Assembly: GCA_025330725.1 (NCBI GenBank)
Contig: JAIWND010000030.1
Span: forward strand, 186,001 to 250,000
Length of the DNA stretch: 64,000 nucleotides
Source of the DNA: Chlamydoabsidia padenii
Taxonomy: Eukaryota > Mucoromycota > Mucoromycetes > Mucorales > Cunninghamellaceae
Reading direction: 5' to 3'
Shown: positions 1 to 11,578 of the stretch, in pieces
Numbering within the stretch: position 1 is the stretch's first letter
Layout: each line of letters starts with the position of its first letter
Program-made: the position numbers and the translations under genes
The notes under the pieces: model-generated
Database searches by the model: none
Seen by the model: the letters and a program-made list of their open reading frames with translations, nothing else
What the model was told of the DNA's origin: nothing

Positions 1-33
1 GATGTACTAACCTTTTCTTTTTTTTACAATTAG

Positions 34-1560
34 ACTTTTATCTTGCTGCCAAGGTGAACCCTCGATTAACAAAGGAATGTACCCTTCGAGCATTTTCCGG
101 TCTACTTAAACGTACTGGGGATATTAATACCACCATTCGATCCAATGCTGTCGATCTCGTTCTGATTCTTGCCCATCATACAGCACAACAAGATATCGAC
201 TACTCATTACTGAACCAGTTCATCTGTAAACCCGACCGCATCATTCACAACCACAAGGAGGCACTTGCTCGTGTCAATCTTGTCGAACGGGCGGTGGATC
301 AACTTACATTGGAGAATCAGGGTGGCATCATTGCACTGGAACCTTTGATGGCTTTCATCATGACTTATCTTTATCATGGTCAGGATGATGTACAACAAGA
401 AGCAATGCGATTACTTTTGGTGGTGGGGACGAGTGTGGAGTGGAAACAATTATCGCCTCTTTTGGATGATGATACTCGACGATCTTTACAACCCGTAAGT
501 ATCAAAAAAAAAATGCGGGGAAATGGCTCTCTAATTCATTTATTTATTTATTTATTTGATATAGAAATTACAAACCAAGTCTGATTCACATCTTTTACCA
601 GACAAGGAAAATACCATGGCTGAATTGCGTGCATTAACGGTACAGTCGGGGACTGAAAAGAAACAGGTGGTTAGGAAATCCGATATCACAAACTCCAAGC
701 GTCGTCCGGCTGGTACTACCACAACCACTGACAAGAAGAAACCACAAGGTAAATACATACTTTTTACGTAAAGGATACTAGCATGATTGTTATTTCATTG
801 TCTTTTAGCAGGAACCACGAAGAAACCAACCACAACAAAACGTACTCAACCACGAACTACACGACCTACTAAACCAGCTCCTGTTGTAGAAGATACCACC
901 GATACCAAAGAAAATGCGTAAGATAAAAAATGATTAAAACGAGACATGATACCAACTCTTTCTTTTATATCTAGTATGTGTATCTTTTGTGATGAATATA
1001 ATGAACAATTCAATGAACAAACCTTGATTACCCATTATTACAAGACATGTCCTGCTTTGACCAATTGCCCAATGTGTCAAATAGTAAGTTGTACATATGT
1101 ACCTACCTATGACTCTAACCACATCCACTCATTGTATAGATTCTGGAAGTATCCACCTTGCAAACCCATACGTTGACAGATTGCGAAAAACGACATTTGA
1201 TGAAACAATGTACCCGATGCAAACAAGCCGTACCTGTCGAACAATGGCTCCAACATACCCTCAAAAATGCATGCACAGGTAAGTAAAAGAAAAAAGCGAA
1301 AAAGAATCAGTCCATTCATGGTCTTTATATATAGCTTACACCAATCCTGATGAAGTCCGATGTCCACTTTGCTTGATTACCATTGAACCTGGCACAGATG
1401 AAGGTTGGCGAAAACATTTATTGACTGGTGGTGGTTGTCCAAAGAATCAACGTAATACTACTACCACTACTACTACAAAGAAACTCACCAAGAAATCATC
1501 CTCCACTTTGGACAAGAAACAACCTTTACGAACAAGACCCTCCTCCCTTAAAAAGAAGTA
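34..1560 (+). CDS. CEP104-like TOG-domain and C-terminal zinc-finger protein (5' partial)
   Basis: Only the 3' part of the gene is present; the window opens inside an intron ending at 33. Exons read as 34-494, 565-748, 812-917, 975-1083, 1140-1278 and 1335-1560, with GT/AG borders and matching phases. The first exon encodes HEAT/TOG-like helices (LLKRTGDINTTIRSNAVDL and following). A low-complexity Lys/Thr/Pro linker comes next. The last three exons encode a Cys/His array beginning MCIFCDEYNEQFNEQTL, with repeated CxxC...H...C units and a final GWRKHLLTGGGCPKNQR. This order (TOG, linker, tandem zinc fingers) and the motif wording match CEP104/FAP256, a microtubule plus-end and ciliary-tip protein. 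I see no SxIP EB-binding motif in the basic tail. A separate condensin-like HEAT protein was considered, but the in-phase splice into the zinc fingers argues for one gene. Confidence 0.72.
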
Positions 1561-2256
1561 GTCATTTGAATCATTCCCCCTCTTTTCTATTCTGTTTTTT
1601 GTTTTGCTCTTTGTAATAAATAAAAACTGATTCCTATCGTTATTGTCTTTTGTTGTATGGGTCATAGGACAAGGCGGGACTGAATATGTGGGAAGGGAAA
1701 CGGAAATGCTAGGCGCACAGAATTTTGGAAGAGCACTACTCGCTCAATTGTTAACGGATGCTAATGATCAAAATGGCGATATGAATACTATGATATATTT
1801 CCAACATTCTTTACCGCAAAATTCAAGTACCAAGTCCCTTGTATTTACCATTCCAAGCTTACGATGACATTTACCTGTTCTTTGCGACGAAGATTATTTT
1901 TCTATACGGAAGGAGAGTTCAATTTCAAACGCCGAAGGGAGGCGACTATAATCGGGAATTGAGAGAAGACATGCATGAATACGGGGTTTGAATCTTGGCG
2001 AGGTCCAGGATTGTTTCCCTCATGCTCTTGTACCACACTTATCTTTTTACTCTAGCAAAAACATATATCCCACAACGAATAATAATAATAATAATAACAA
2101 AAATAGTCTGGAAAAGGTTTCCTGGCCACCATTTCCATGCTTATCACCACAATATACACCATCCATATAATACAAGCCACAACAATACTTCGTTTATTAA
2201 ATATAATGACATGATACTATACTACAATAAACCATTTCTATAATTAAAAAACCCCA
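1561..2256. other. Intergenic region between convergent genes, with repeat copy
   Basis: No supported gene. It contains one copy of a dispersed repeat (about 1675-1890, listed separately), the GGGGTTTGAA string near 1983, and AT-rich simple sequence near the TTC4 3' end. Confidence 0.6.
1675..1890 (+). repeat. Dispersed repeat family, copy 1
   Basis: Shares long stretches with sequence at 12186-12420, 60955-61195 and 61200-61310 (for example GAGCACTACTCGCTCAATTG). The plus-strand reading is open and conserved between copies: RALLAQLLTDANDQNGDMNT here against RALLAQLSIDANDYSGNVDT at 60985. Amino-acid changes are mostly conservative and the copies end at the same point before a TGA. It looks like a degraded fragment of a mobile-element ORF. 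The family was not identified. Confidence 0.6.
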
Positions 2257-3442
2257 TTATTCCTTGGCCGTCTTCTTCTTGTACTTGTCCAAAAACTGAT
2301 CCTTGAATTCACCTGATTTGGGCAAGATGATAAAACTAGGGACGCCATTAGTGACCACATATTGATCGAGAGCCAGCACCTTAGCGAGAGGCAACTTGTT
2401 ACCGACCTTGAGCAAACTAGGATGCGCCCCCTGATTGTTTTCAAAATACACATTGACATTGTTGGGAGAATACACATGATCAGGATCCCAAGGCGCAGGT
2501 TGTTCCAGCATAACGTCGATGTGATCCTGGAAGGTATTGTTTTCATCGAATTGCTGGATATAGTCGCTTTCCTTGTGTTCCGGGTAGAGAAAGAAGACGG
2601 GCCAAGTGACGACATCGGTGTCAGGGTCGTAATGAATAGTCGCGGCATCGTACATGGTCTTGTCCTGAACATCCATCGTGATCTTGCGTCGAGCGAGAGC
2701 GGCGGCTTTTTCTTCGATTGCTTGTTGTTCCTTGCGTTGTCGCTCAGCCTTGGCTGCAGCCCGGGCTTTTAGTTCGTCCTGGCGTTTCTGGATCTTGGTC
2801 TGCAGCGCCTGCACCGCCGTATTGTCAGGATCCACATTGAGGGCATGCACGCAGCAGTCGTAAGCTTCGTCTGGTCGGTCAAGTTGGAAGAGGCCCCGCG
2901 CCGATCGGTAGAGAGCCTTGACGTTGGATGGATTGATAGCTAAACATTTCGCACAGTCCCGTAACACTTTACCATAGTTGCCCAGTTCGAGATTCACTGC
3001 CGCCCGATTCGCATAACAAGCCTCCATGATTTGTTGATCTTTGCATTCCGTGTCAATCGCCCGAGTGTAAAAACTGATCGCATCCTTGTACTTTAGTTTG
3101 CCAGCCTTGAAGCAATCGTTGCCTTGATTCTTAAAGTTTTCCGCAATTTCTACATGAGAGATGATTAATACCTTTAAACCATCCTTCCTTTTTTTTTTTT
3201 TTTTTACCTTCTGGTGTACCATCAAATACTAATGATTGAAGTGCTGTCAGTGTTTCGTTTTCTTCATCAGGGAGGTGAGACATGAATAACGGCACCTTTG
3301 CTAATTCTTCATCGAGATTGTTGGGATCCATTCGGAATTCAGAAGTGTGGCGTTCAGGACCTGCTACCCCCGTACCTTCAGAGGCCATTCTTGTTGATTC
3401 GAAGTTGTTGATCAGTTCGTCCAGTTGGTCTTTGCTGGCCAT
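2257..3442 (-). CDS. TTC4/Cns1-type TPR co-chaperone
   Basis: Two exons, 3208-3442 and 2257-3149, join in phase (GAA G / AA ATT) to give about 375 aa. The N-terminus is acidic. Three TPR units follow (ENFKNQGNDCFKAGKLKYKD, ACYANRAAVNLELGNYGKVL, ALYRSARGLFQLDRPDEAY). Then come a charged Ala/Glu/Lys helix, and a C-terminal TTC4 wheel-type domain with a thioredoxin-like end (VTNGVPSFIILPKSGEFKDQ). TTC4/Cns1 binds Hsp90/Hsp70 through the TPRs and in yeast is an essential co-chaperone linked to translation elongation. The length fits the family (about 385 aa). The ATG at 3442 is the first in frame. GGCGGGATTTGAA lies about 94 bp upstream. Confidence 0.9.
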
Positions 3443-3535
3443 GGTGTCGTCGAGTTAAAACAAAAGAAGAGAGAGAAGGGTGAGAAAGAAATGTTTTTAA
3501 GTCGCCTTTCAAAAAGAAAAAAATCTGACCGGCAT

Positions 3536-3548
3536 GGCGGGATTTGAA
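3536..3548. promoter_or_regulatory. Composite GGCGGGATTTGAA promoter element (TTC4-like gene)
   Basis: Perfect copy of the recurring element, about 94 bp upstream of the minus-strand ATG at 3442. It joins an E2F-like GGCGGGA to a CHR-like TTTGAA. Confidence 0.5.
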
Positions 3549-4042
3549 TATCAGTCAATGGAGGGGGTTAATCATGCAAGGTTGGAGGTTTTGGGTAAAC
3601 CATACTATAAAACATCATTGAGAGCAAAGTAATATATATATACAATGAATTAATAAAGTTTTTTGTCTCTAGATACAGTTGTTTTCAAATACATCATCGA
3701 AGGTTGATTGTTTCAAATGATACCTATTCATGAGACGCCAAAGATCCTATTTTACAGAGATTGCATGAATAACATATGATTACATAAAGATCACAGTAAA
3801 AGTCTATTCATTTTATTAAAAGGATATGTAAAAATTTTATTTATTTAAAGGGGGGGTTTAAAAAAAAGTGTCTGATTCTATGACATGTTGGAAGTCTGAC
3901 CAGTAAATTACCGTCGCAGCTTTTCTCTTGTTGTATACCACTCTATACGCGTCCATGCATATTTGTTGGTTTTACTGGCATTAGTAATTCATGTATTTTT
4001 TTGCTACTACCAACCCTTGTTCATCGTCCAATTGGTATTGTA

Positions 4043-4364
4043 TCATTCACGGTGTCTTCTCTTGCTGTGCCAGTTGATCCAGTCGGTAAAATGTTGCGGT
4101 ACTTTTTCATCGCTTGATTGTTCATTTTTGTCGTTGTTGCGCCATGCTTCTTTTTCGCCGCTTGTGCTCAATTTATCGTCTTCGGCCGTAAAGTTGGGAT
4201 CTGGATTGTCTCGAATCCGCCTGACATCGTCACAGCTCAAATGAAAACATCCATCACTGTAAAGACCATACACATCTTGTTGTCCATCACCCAGGGAGCG
4301 CTTACTACTTTTAGTTTTTTCAGTCCGGAGTCTTTTACAGCTGAATGCGCCGTCGGTGTGAGTT
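4043..4364 (-). pseudogene. Orphan protein-like reading, probably a decayed mobile-element ORF
   Basis: The minus strand stays open for about 105 codons after a stop: it starts near YIRFGTLFGTHTDGAFSCKR, passes YGLYSDGCFHLSCDDVRRIR, and ends in a basic tail QHFTDWINWHSKRRHRE before a stop. No ATG opens it in a good context. Its composition is protein-like (charged, few low-complexity runs) and different from the surrounding AT-rich spacer. I do not recognise the family. The neighbouring fragment at 4440-4486 recurs at 24450-24490, so a transposon origin is likely. Confidence 0.35.
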
Positions 4365-4439
4365 CCAAACAGTGTACCAAACCTAATGTACGTAGTTTAC
4401 GACCGCCTCGTGCTATATATTTTATCCTTTTTTCAAACG

Positions 4440-4490
4440 TGCATTGCCCGTCATGTAGACTAGCTCTGACCGTGAAAGAAGAATGACCAA
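4440..4490 (+). repeat. Short CxxC-encoding fragment shared with 24450-24490
   Basis: About 25 bases around 4455-4479 are identical to the reverse complement of 24455-24480. In both places the same frame reads C-x-x-C-R-L-A-L-T-V-K (VHCPSCRLALTVK here, CSSCRLALTVK there). Conservation of a zinc-knuckle-like reading suggests two relics of one element. The element is not identified. Confidence 0.5.
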
Positions 4491-5659
4491 GTGGGGGGGC
4501 TCATGCATTATGTTGGTCATAGAAATCAGGACATCTTTATGATGGAAGGAGTAAATCATGCAAAGTTCAAATCCCGATCTTCTTCACCCAGCAGATTTCC
4601 CTGTTTGACTTTAAAGAGTCATCACTTTTCGAACAAACTGTGGCCCAACATTTAATACACAACGGCTATTTGTCGCACGTAGTGAGGTAATTCCTGCGTT
4701 TATTGATATAAAGATATAATAAAAGGACAAGTCTAGTCTATAATGTATGATGATAAGGGGGCGGGCAAATGATACAGTGTCTATATATAAAGTAGTATGG
4801 TAAAGGCGGTCAACATGAGTCACCGCCTAATCATATTTGGTTATGTCCATCTTGAATCCATGTAGCGGCCAAGTCATCATGGCAGTGGTTACCAGACTGC
4901 CCAGAAGGTAGCCCTTGAGTTGAACCGGTTCCATTTTGTTCTTCCACCATTCTTTTTCCACGGACACCAACAAAAAAAAAAGTCAACCTGTACTTACTTG
5001 TCTTATGGGTGACATCAATCAATTCCAAAGTCGTCATGTAGGGCGTGCTAATCATGGCGTGGTATTTTTATAACTGGTGTTGAATGATGATTGGTCAAGG
5101 GTTGTAATAATCCATTAGTCAGTGTTTTCCAGAGTATCTCGAATTCTTTATTATACCAAAGCCATTACTTACTGGAATAGAAGCCGATAAGAGTAAATCC
5201 ATCACCATCGCCTTTGCTGCCTTTTGTAGTTGTTAAATGGCTTATCTTGACAATTGGTGTATCATTTTTAACGATAGGAAAGAAGAAGAAGAAAAGAAAT
5301 GAATTCAGAAAAGTCAGATTGAGCGGGATTGAATTTGAAATCCAGCTCGATCTGGATATTTACGTTTGCATGATCCCCGACTATGTTCATGTAGCCGATC
5401 GTCATCAGCCCCCTGCCGTACTAATATGACTTGGTATTCATATTATTCTCTCTTATGCATATCACTTTCGTAAAAGTACAGAATGGTTTCTCAAGAAATC
5501 GATTCGAAAAAAGCCCGACCATACATATGATGCACAACGTTTTATAACTTTACTTTAGGAAGAAGAACAATACTTGCCCATAAAAAGAGAGCACTAGACT
5601 GCTTTTTATCTTTTATTACACAAACAACTCAACGCCATGGTCCAACCCACTTTTTCTTC

Positions 5660-5940
5660 TTGCCGTCTCTCTCGCTCTTCTTTTAGGAGCACATCAAATC
5701 CAAGCCGCTGATTTGTCCAAAAGAGTACATTGCCTTACTTTGTGGAAAAGAGGAACAAGAGGACTATGTGGGTATATCTATGACGTGGATGGAGGAAAAT
5801 TCACCCCGCAAAGGCACCTTTCGAAGATTATGTTTAACTTCCGCTCTGACAAGCCTGATGAGATCAATGTCACCATTCGTTGTAGTTACGATCAAGAAGC
5901 TCATACTGTCCTCGAAAATATTGGCACTGGTCAATTTTAA
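5660..5940 (+). pseudogene. Small secreted-type protein, start not resolved (possibly frameshifted)
   Basis: An open frame through 5713-5940 extends upstream into a strongly signal-peptide-like stretch (PLFLLAVSLALLLGAHQIQA followed by AD), then about 75 aa with two or three cysteines, ending QEAHTVLENIGTGQF. The only nearby ATG (5638) is in another frame, so a small indel after the ATG, or a missed short upstream exon, is needed to make a normal secreted protein. No homologue is recognised. TTTTA-rich sequence and a TATA-like string precede it. Confidence 0.35.
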
Positions 5941-6594
5941 AATAATAACTCTGCTGTAATCTTTAGAGATAGATTTACATGTACATGATCAAAAAAAAAA
6001 AGTAAACTTAATAATAAAGGAGATTATGGTGAGTCAAAGTATAATTGGATTATCGTTTGAAAGATGCATATATACATGATGATTAACAATGATTTCGGCA
6101 TTGATGGTGATGGGGCTTTCAAAGTTCAGGTACGGATTTACCAAATCAAGATGAAAAAATGATATTGAAACTCCGATACTGAAATGGCTGTCCTGCTTTC
6201 TTTGCATTATTATAGCTTTTTCTCTTCCATATAAAATACATATATCGATTTCATGTCACAAGTAAATCATATTATGCAAAGATACGGTTTTTTTCTGTCA
6301 ATTTTAGTTGATCCTCTCCCTTAAAATAGTTATGGGGATGGCTCATTATGGAACACTACGTAAGAAATGAACTCTGGTATGGTCATGTATCCCCTTTTTT
6401 AAAAACAGTTGGGACGCACGGTCGTCTTTCAGACCATGTGATTTGAAATGCCGACGAATCTGGCAGGAAATTTGCTACAAAAGACAATAGTTACGTAAAG
6501 AGGCATTAAAGGATATCACAATGTTTTAGCATGTTTATTATTTATTGAAGGAAGATTAGAGAGATAAGTATTACATATTAATGGGCTATATATA
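5941..6594. other. Intergenic spacer
   Basis: AT-rich sequence between the small secreted-type ORF and the stop of the first alcohol oxidase. I see no gene, RNA or repeat in it. Confidence 0.5.
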
Positions 6595-8980
6595 CTAAGT
6601 TATATTTATTGATTTGGATTCGAGCCGTAAAAGTACTTTTTTAGCAACCCCCAAGGCCAAGGTTTGGATGGTAAGAATAGGATTGACGCCACAGGCAGAG
6701 GGCATAATGGATCCATCGGCCACATACAAATTCTTGACTTCCCACGTTTCACCAGTGAGTTGGACCGCGGATGTTTTCGAGCTATGACCTAATCGGCTAA
6801 GTAGAAAGAAAGAAAAAAGGGTCAGAATTAGGTCTTGCGTCTTTTGTATTAATTACCATGATCCCATTTGATGATTGGAGAATATCCCATCGGCAGGTGT
6901 CAAACCAGAATGTCGAATCTGCTCCAGCCAATAAAGATACCGAGGATGACGAGTGGAGATTGATTCCGAGGATTTGAATACAAAGGGTTCGAGATCCAAA
7001 TGACAAGTATGAAGATGACGCGCTCCCGCAGCTACTAAGATATCCAAGGCACGAATCACACCTTGATTCAAAGTATCCAGATCACGTTCGCTAAAGTCAA
7101 ACTTGACCCGTCCGCTTTTAGTCGTACTGCCTGTAGAATGCATATCCCGCCCCATCACCTTGAATGAGCATCGATCAGCATACCCAAGCATGGATTGTTT
7201 ATGATGTAACCCACCATGCCAATTCATCGTTGTCGCATATAGTCCTACATCAATCAATAAAATCCTATCAGTCTATTTCCCCATGGTAACTATATATTTT
7301 ATTTACCTGGATCCAACACTGGGGCTTCAATACGACATCCAATTGAATTCATATGGTGTGTGGCAGCCAACGTACCATCCTGTTGTTGTGAAGAGGATGA
7401 TGGGAAATACCCATTGACAAAGACAGTGGGATGGACACGCAAATGTTGGCCAATGTGTTTATTTTTTAATCCACTTTTCAAAAGCAGAGCAGGGGTGTGG
7501 ATGGCACCAGCAGCAGCAATCACCGTACGAGCCTGGATGGTCACTTGTTCACCATTGGAGAGAGTACATATCACACCGTCAGCATGACCATACCGGATCA
7601 AGATTTGTGTTACTTGTGCGTCAAGTAAGAATTGAGTGCCATATGATTGGGCCTGTTGTAACCATAGTGAGGTGTCGTTAGTTGCATGAGGCATCATACT
7701 GACAGGATAACCTAATTGTCTACACCCAGCGGGGGGTGAATCAGAGAGTTGTTGGCTGATCTATGGTGATTTTTTTTTTATTTTCTTTTACTTACTGGCA
7801 ACCATGGATGAGAGTTCGATTGGGAAGAGTGTAATCCAAATGATCAGAGGATGTGCCTAATTGGTCGTACACCACTTGGAGATCTTTTTCAAACTAGACA
7901 AAAGAAAAAAAAAAGTTGTTAATAAAAGTTCATAACAACTAAAACACTTGACTTACCGCTGCCACATCAAATCCTTCGTTTGTTCTTCGTTTCCAATCTT
8001 GAAGTACATTTAAAGGTGTCTATATCATCCACTGTCATTAGTTCCCCCATCGTCTTTTCTGTGTCTTTTTCTTTTACCTTGACAAGAGCCCCATGACTGA
8101 TACTCGTTCCACCTATAGAAGACAAAAGAATAAAAGGTTAGTCATAAAGAGATTGTTCTAATAGCGTTCTTTTATACTTGCCACCAAAAGTTGATCCGGC
8201 AGCCCAGATCAAGTTCCCTTCCAAAGACGTCTGGTAACATTTCTTGTCATAACCAGACAAGTGGCCCAATGGTTCATTCGTTCTTGTTTCGTTGAGAATA
8301 GATCCTTTTTCAATCACAAGGACTGATTTGCCAGCTTTTGATAATTCCAGAGCACATGGTCCTTTTTGATATTAAAAAAAAAAAAGGAAAGGAAAGGAGT
8401 AAGAGAAAGGAAAGAGGGAATAAAATAATTTACCCGCGGCGGCACCTGAGCCAATCAGAATGGCATCATATCGAAATTGCTTCCCCGCCCAGTGTGCCAC
8501 GGGCCAAGTGAGCGGGATATGAATAGGACAATCCTGATGGTGGATGGCCGAATAAGTCAGGAACAGGGCCGTCATGCAAAACAGACGATAAACCCAATAA
8601 TGTGGGGATTTCCGTGTCTTCCAAGATAATAAAACAGCTTGTCGTTGATCATCATCCATGTCGTCAAATCCCACCGACCATCGTCCTTTGGTCAAAAGAC
8701 ACATCCCCAAGCCATTACCCATCCTATTGATCACCTTGGTGACACCATCGCATGACACCAAATGGTTCAAGAAGAAGAAGACATTCTGTTCATAGCGACA
8801 ATGGTCACTCGTCTTGGTCTTTGCATAGTCCAGCAATCGGCGGATGTCATCTGCATTGGGATTATTGATCTCTCGATAGGTTAAAAGGAGTGCTTGTGCC
8901 TCACTCTTTGAGAGTTGGGGCACGAATGTGTCGAGTACATTCATCAATGTATGCTGTTGATTTGAATCAAGTACCAACAT
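6595..8980 (-). CDS. Long-chain fatty alcohol oxidase (GMC oxidoreductase), copy A
   Basis: A multi-exon gene (about eight exons) reading from MLVLDSNQQHTLMNVL to a stop at 6595. The N-terminal FAO region precedes the FAD-binding segment DAILIGSGAAAG (exon ending near 8440). Later exons carry VIAAAGAIHTPALLLKSGL and NKHIGQHLRVHPTVFVNG. The C-terminal GMC part has SNHQMGSWRLG with its active-site His, and GVNPILTIQTLALGVAKK. Family enzymes oxidise long-chain alcohols to aldehydes with O2 in omega-oxidation of lipids, usually on peroxisome or ER membranes. The dinucleotide motif reads GSGAAAG rather than the commoner GSGAGGG. Copy B lies head-to-tail just upstream, so this is a tandem duplication. 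A GCGGGGAAAT string lies about 150 bp before the ATG. Confidence 0.88.
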
Positions 8981-9172
8981 GGATCTAAAAAAGAAAGAAA
9001 GAAGAAAAATGTAAAAAGCTTGTGATGAAAAATAAAAAAGGATATAACAATTTATAGTGTATGACAACTCTTTTTTTTGGGGATTGTATACCATTTTTAT
9101 TTTAAACCAATAATAATCTAGTATTAAATGCGGGGAAATAAAACTATAAAACAATAAAACAAGAATCTATCA

Positions 9173-11578
9173 CTACCAAGACTGTTTTCCTAGTCTAGCG
9201 ATAATATGCCTTGATACACCATAAGCCAAAGTTTCTACCGTAAGCATAGGATCCACACCTGAAGCCGTCATAAACAGAGACCCATCGCCAATAAAAAGAT
9301 TTTCGATTTCCCAAGTTTCACCTGTTGTTTGAGCTACCGAAGTATGAGCATTCCTTCCCATCCGACTATAACAAAAGAAAAAAGAGTGATGTTTAGTTAT
9401 TATATTCCATCGCCCTATCCCCCACTTACCAAGTGCCCATTTGATGCATGGAAAAGATACCATCTGGAAGCCCATGCGCCTGCACCCGATCCAACCACGC
9501 ATTGAATTTACTATCCTTGACAGCATCCACACCAGCATGGTGATCAAATCGGAAAGGTTCAATAGCCAATTGAGAATGATACAGTTCAGTCGCACCGGTA
9601 ATGGCGAGAATACGAAAGGCACGTACAATGCCTTGCATCAGATTGATTTCTTCGTTTCGAGATAGTGTATGTACCACCTTCCCCTGATCGGTCACCATTG
9701 CCTGATCGGCCCCATCACACACCATGATCGCCAAAGGAACCATATGAGCATATTTGGCCATTGTTTGTTTATGTGCCAGAGCGCCATGCCAAGGGAAACA
9801 AGTCGCTGCCAATGCAGGCGGGAGTGCTGCCACATGGATCCGCGCCCCTCGATGCTGGTCGCCATCAGATACATGGGTCATTGCACTTGCCACCGGACCG
9901 TCTTGTTGTTGATGCTGGGGATAGAAGCCTTGAACAAAACTGGTAGGATGGAGTTGTAAATGTCGCCCAATGTGCTTGTTTTTTAATCCACTGCGTAATA
10001 ACAAGTTGGGAGTATGGAGACTGCCGGCTGCCACCACGATGATCTTGGCGGTAAAAGTACATGGGGTGGTGTTATTGTGCATACACCGTACACCGATGGC
10101 TTGTCCGTTCCGTGTCAGTATCTTGGTCACTGTGGTGTGCTCCATAAATCGTGCCCCGTACGCCTCAGCATCCCGAAGCCAGATATTAGCCGTGCCTTGT
10201 TTTCGTGCACCTTGTCGTGTGCCGCCGAAGCATGAGTTGTTGTCGTAGGGGTAGCTTCGTGTGTTGTTTGGACAGTCTGGTGCTGGTACGCCAAGTTTCC
10301 TACATGTATATATATCGAGCGGATGAGCGAATGCGTAAGAATGAAGGGGGAATGGACTTACGCGCAACCTTCTTTCAACATCTTGTTGGCATGATCATGT
10401 TGAAGGCCCTCAGTGGATACACCAATATGTCCACTTACCGTCTCCAAATCTCGTTTAAACTAGAAGTCAAAAAAGCAATTAGTGTTTCTCGCATTAACCG
10501 TTGAATTAAGAACTTACAGTGGCCACATTAAATCGATTGTGAGACTTTTTGGACCATTCGTCCAACATGGATTGTGTAGGCTACGAGATAAAAATAAAAA
10601 AAGTTAGAGTCTTTTAAACGAGAATGAATCCAATCCTATACTTACTTTGAGGGAGAGTGACCAGTCCACCGATGTGCCTATGAATAAAAAAAAAAGCGAG
10701 AGAGAATGAATAAGAGAAGAAGAAACCCGACCCTCCGAAATCTCAAAACTTACCTCCGCCCACGGCGCTGGGTGCCAATAGATTTACAGATCCCGACTTG
10801 TTGCATTGTAATCCATTAGCATCGTACAAATTTGACAAGGCATCCATACCATCCATATCTTGTTGTGTATAATACTTGCCCTTGTCAATTACTAGAACAG
10901 ATCCACCCACCGAAGCCACTTGAGCAGCAATCACACCTAAATCAAACAGACACATGTCAGTTTCCTATATATTCAAGATGGAAAACCCAAACACTTACTT
11001 CCCCCCGCGCCACTACCAATAACAATGACATCAAAAGAAATGGCCTGTAATACTTGAGCCTCGTATCCAGTCAGCATATGTAATGGTTCCATCGGAAACG
11101 CCGCTGCCGTCATTGTGCTAGGAGGCATCTGGGAAAGTAACGTCGAGTGGCCATAAGCGGTATAAAGCGACATGTGGCTCAAGATCTTGAAAAGCAAAGG
11201 GGCGGTACTTGCCCATTTCAACACAGCTTTTTCACGTTCAGGGCGAGTCATCTGGACCCATGGCCGACGAGTCAACCACATCCCACCTAACGAACTCAAT
11301 TTGGCCAACACCATATGTTGGACACTCGGGACTGTCGCCTGTTCGAGAAATCCCAGTGCATACTCTACCACATTAGCCACATCGGTCGCACACGTGGCTG
11401 CCATGGCTGATAAATTGGTGCCTTTTTTGCCTTCGTGCATCAGAATATCGTCCATGGTCTCGAGTGGTGGGGCGCACTGCACCAATTCGAGTGCTTCGTC
11501 GTCGTCTAATCCCGCAACAAACGTATCCATGATGGCTTTTAATACTTCTTTTTGCTTCTTATTGATTTTCAGCACCAT
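9173..11578 (-). CDS. Long-chain fatty alcohol oxidase (GMC oxidoreductase), copy B
   Basis: Paralogue of the neighbouring copy A, same strand and similar exon plan. It starts MVLKINKKQKEVLKAIMDTF at 11578. The FAD motif is FDVIVIGSGAGGS, close to the canonical form, and the next exon resumes at GVIAAQVASVGGSVLVIDKG. Further shared blocks are IIVVAAGSLHTPNLLLRSGL, NKHIGRHLQLHPTSFVQG, the active-site segment SMHQMGTWRMG, and GVDPMLTVETLAYGVSR near the C-terminus. The stop is at 9173, only 193 bp from the ATG of copy A, so copy A's promoter must be compact. The two proteins are clearly diverged in the middle region (copy B has an extra SYPYDNNSCFGGTRQG insert), which suggests an old duplication. 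Confidence 0.88.

Larger units (their letters stand above)
3443..5637. other. Gene-poor spacer with decayed ORF fragments
   Basis: About 2.2 kb with no intact gene I can support. It holds the TTC4 promoter motif at 3536-3548, a minus-strand protein-like reading around 4043-4364, a short CxxC-containing fragment shared with 24450-24490, and a TTCAAATCCCG string at 4567. At 4831-5055 a minus-strand stretch encodes a short hydrophobic tail (reading LKGYLLGSLVTTAMMTWPLH) that may be the last exon of a tiny membrane protein, but no consistent exon join was found. Confidence 0.5.

Noticed and set aside
1..920. Separate condensin CAP-G/Ycg1-like HEAT gene ending near 920
   Set aside because: The apparent stop lies beyond a good donor at 918; splicing 917 to 975 keeps phase and joins the zinc-finger exons, giving CEP104 architecture.
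5214..5429. 71-codon plus-strand ORF with a hydrophobic start
   Set aside because: A Lys run from a GAA repeat and a non-protein-like composition; no motif or splice partner.
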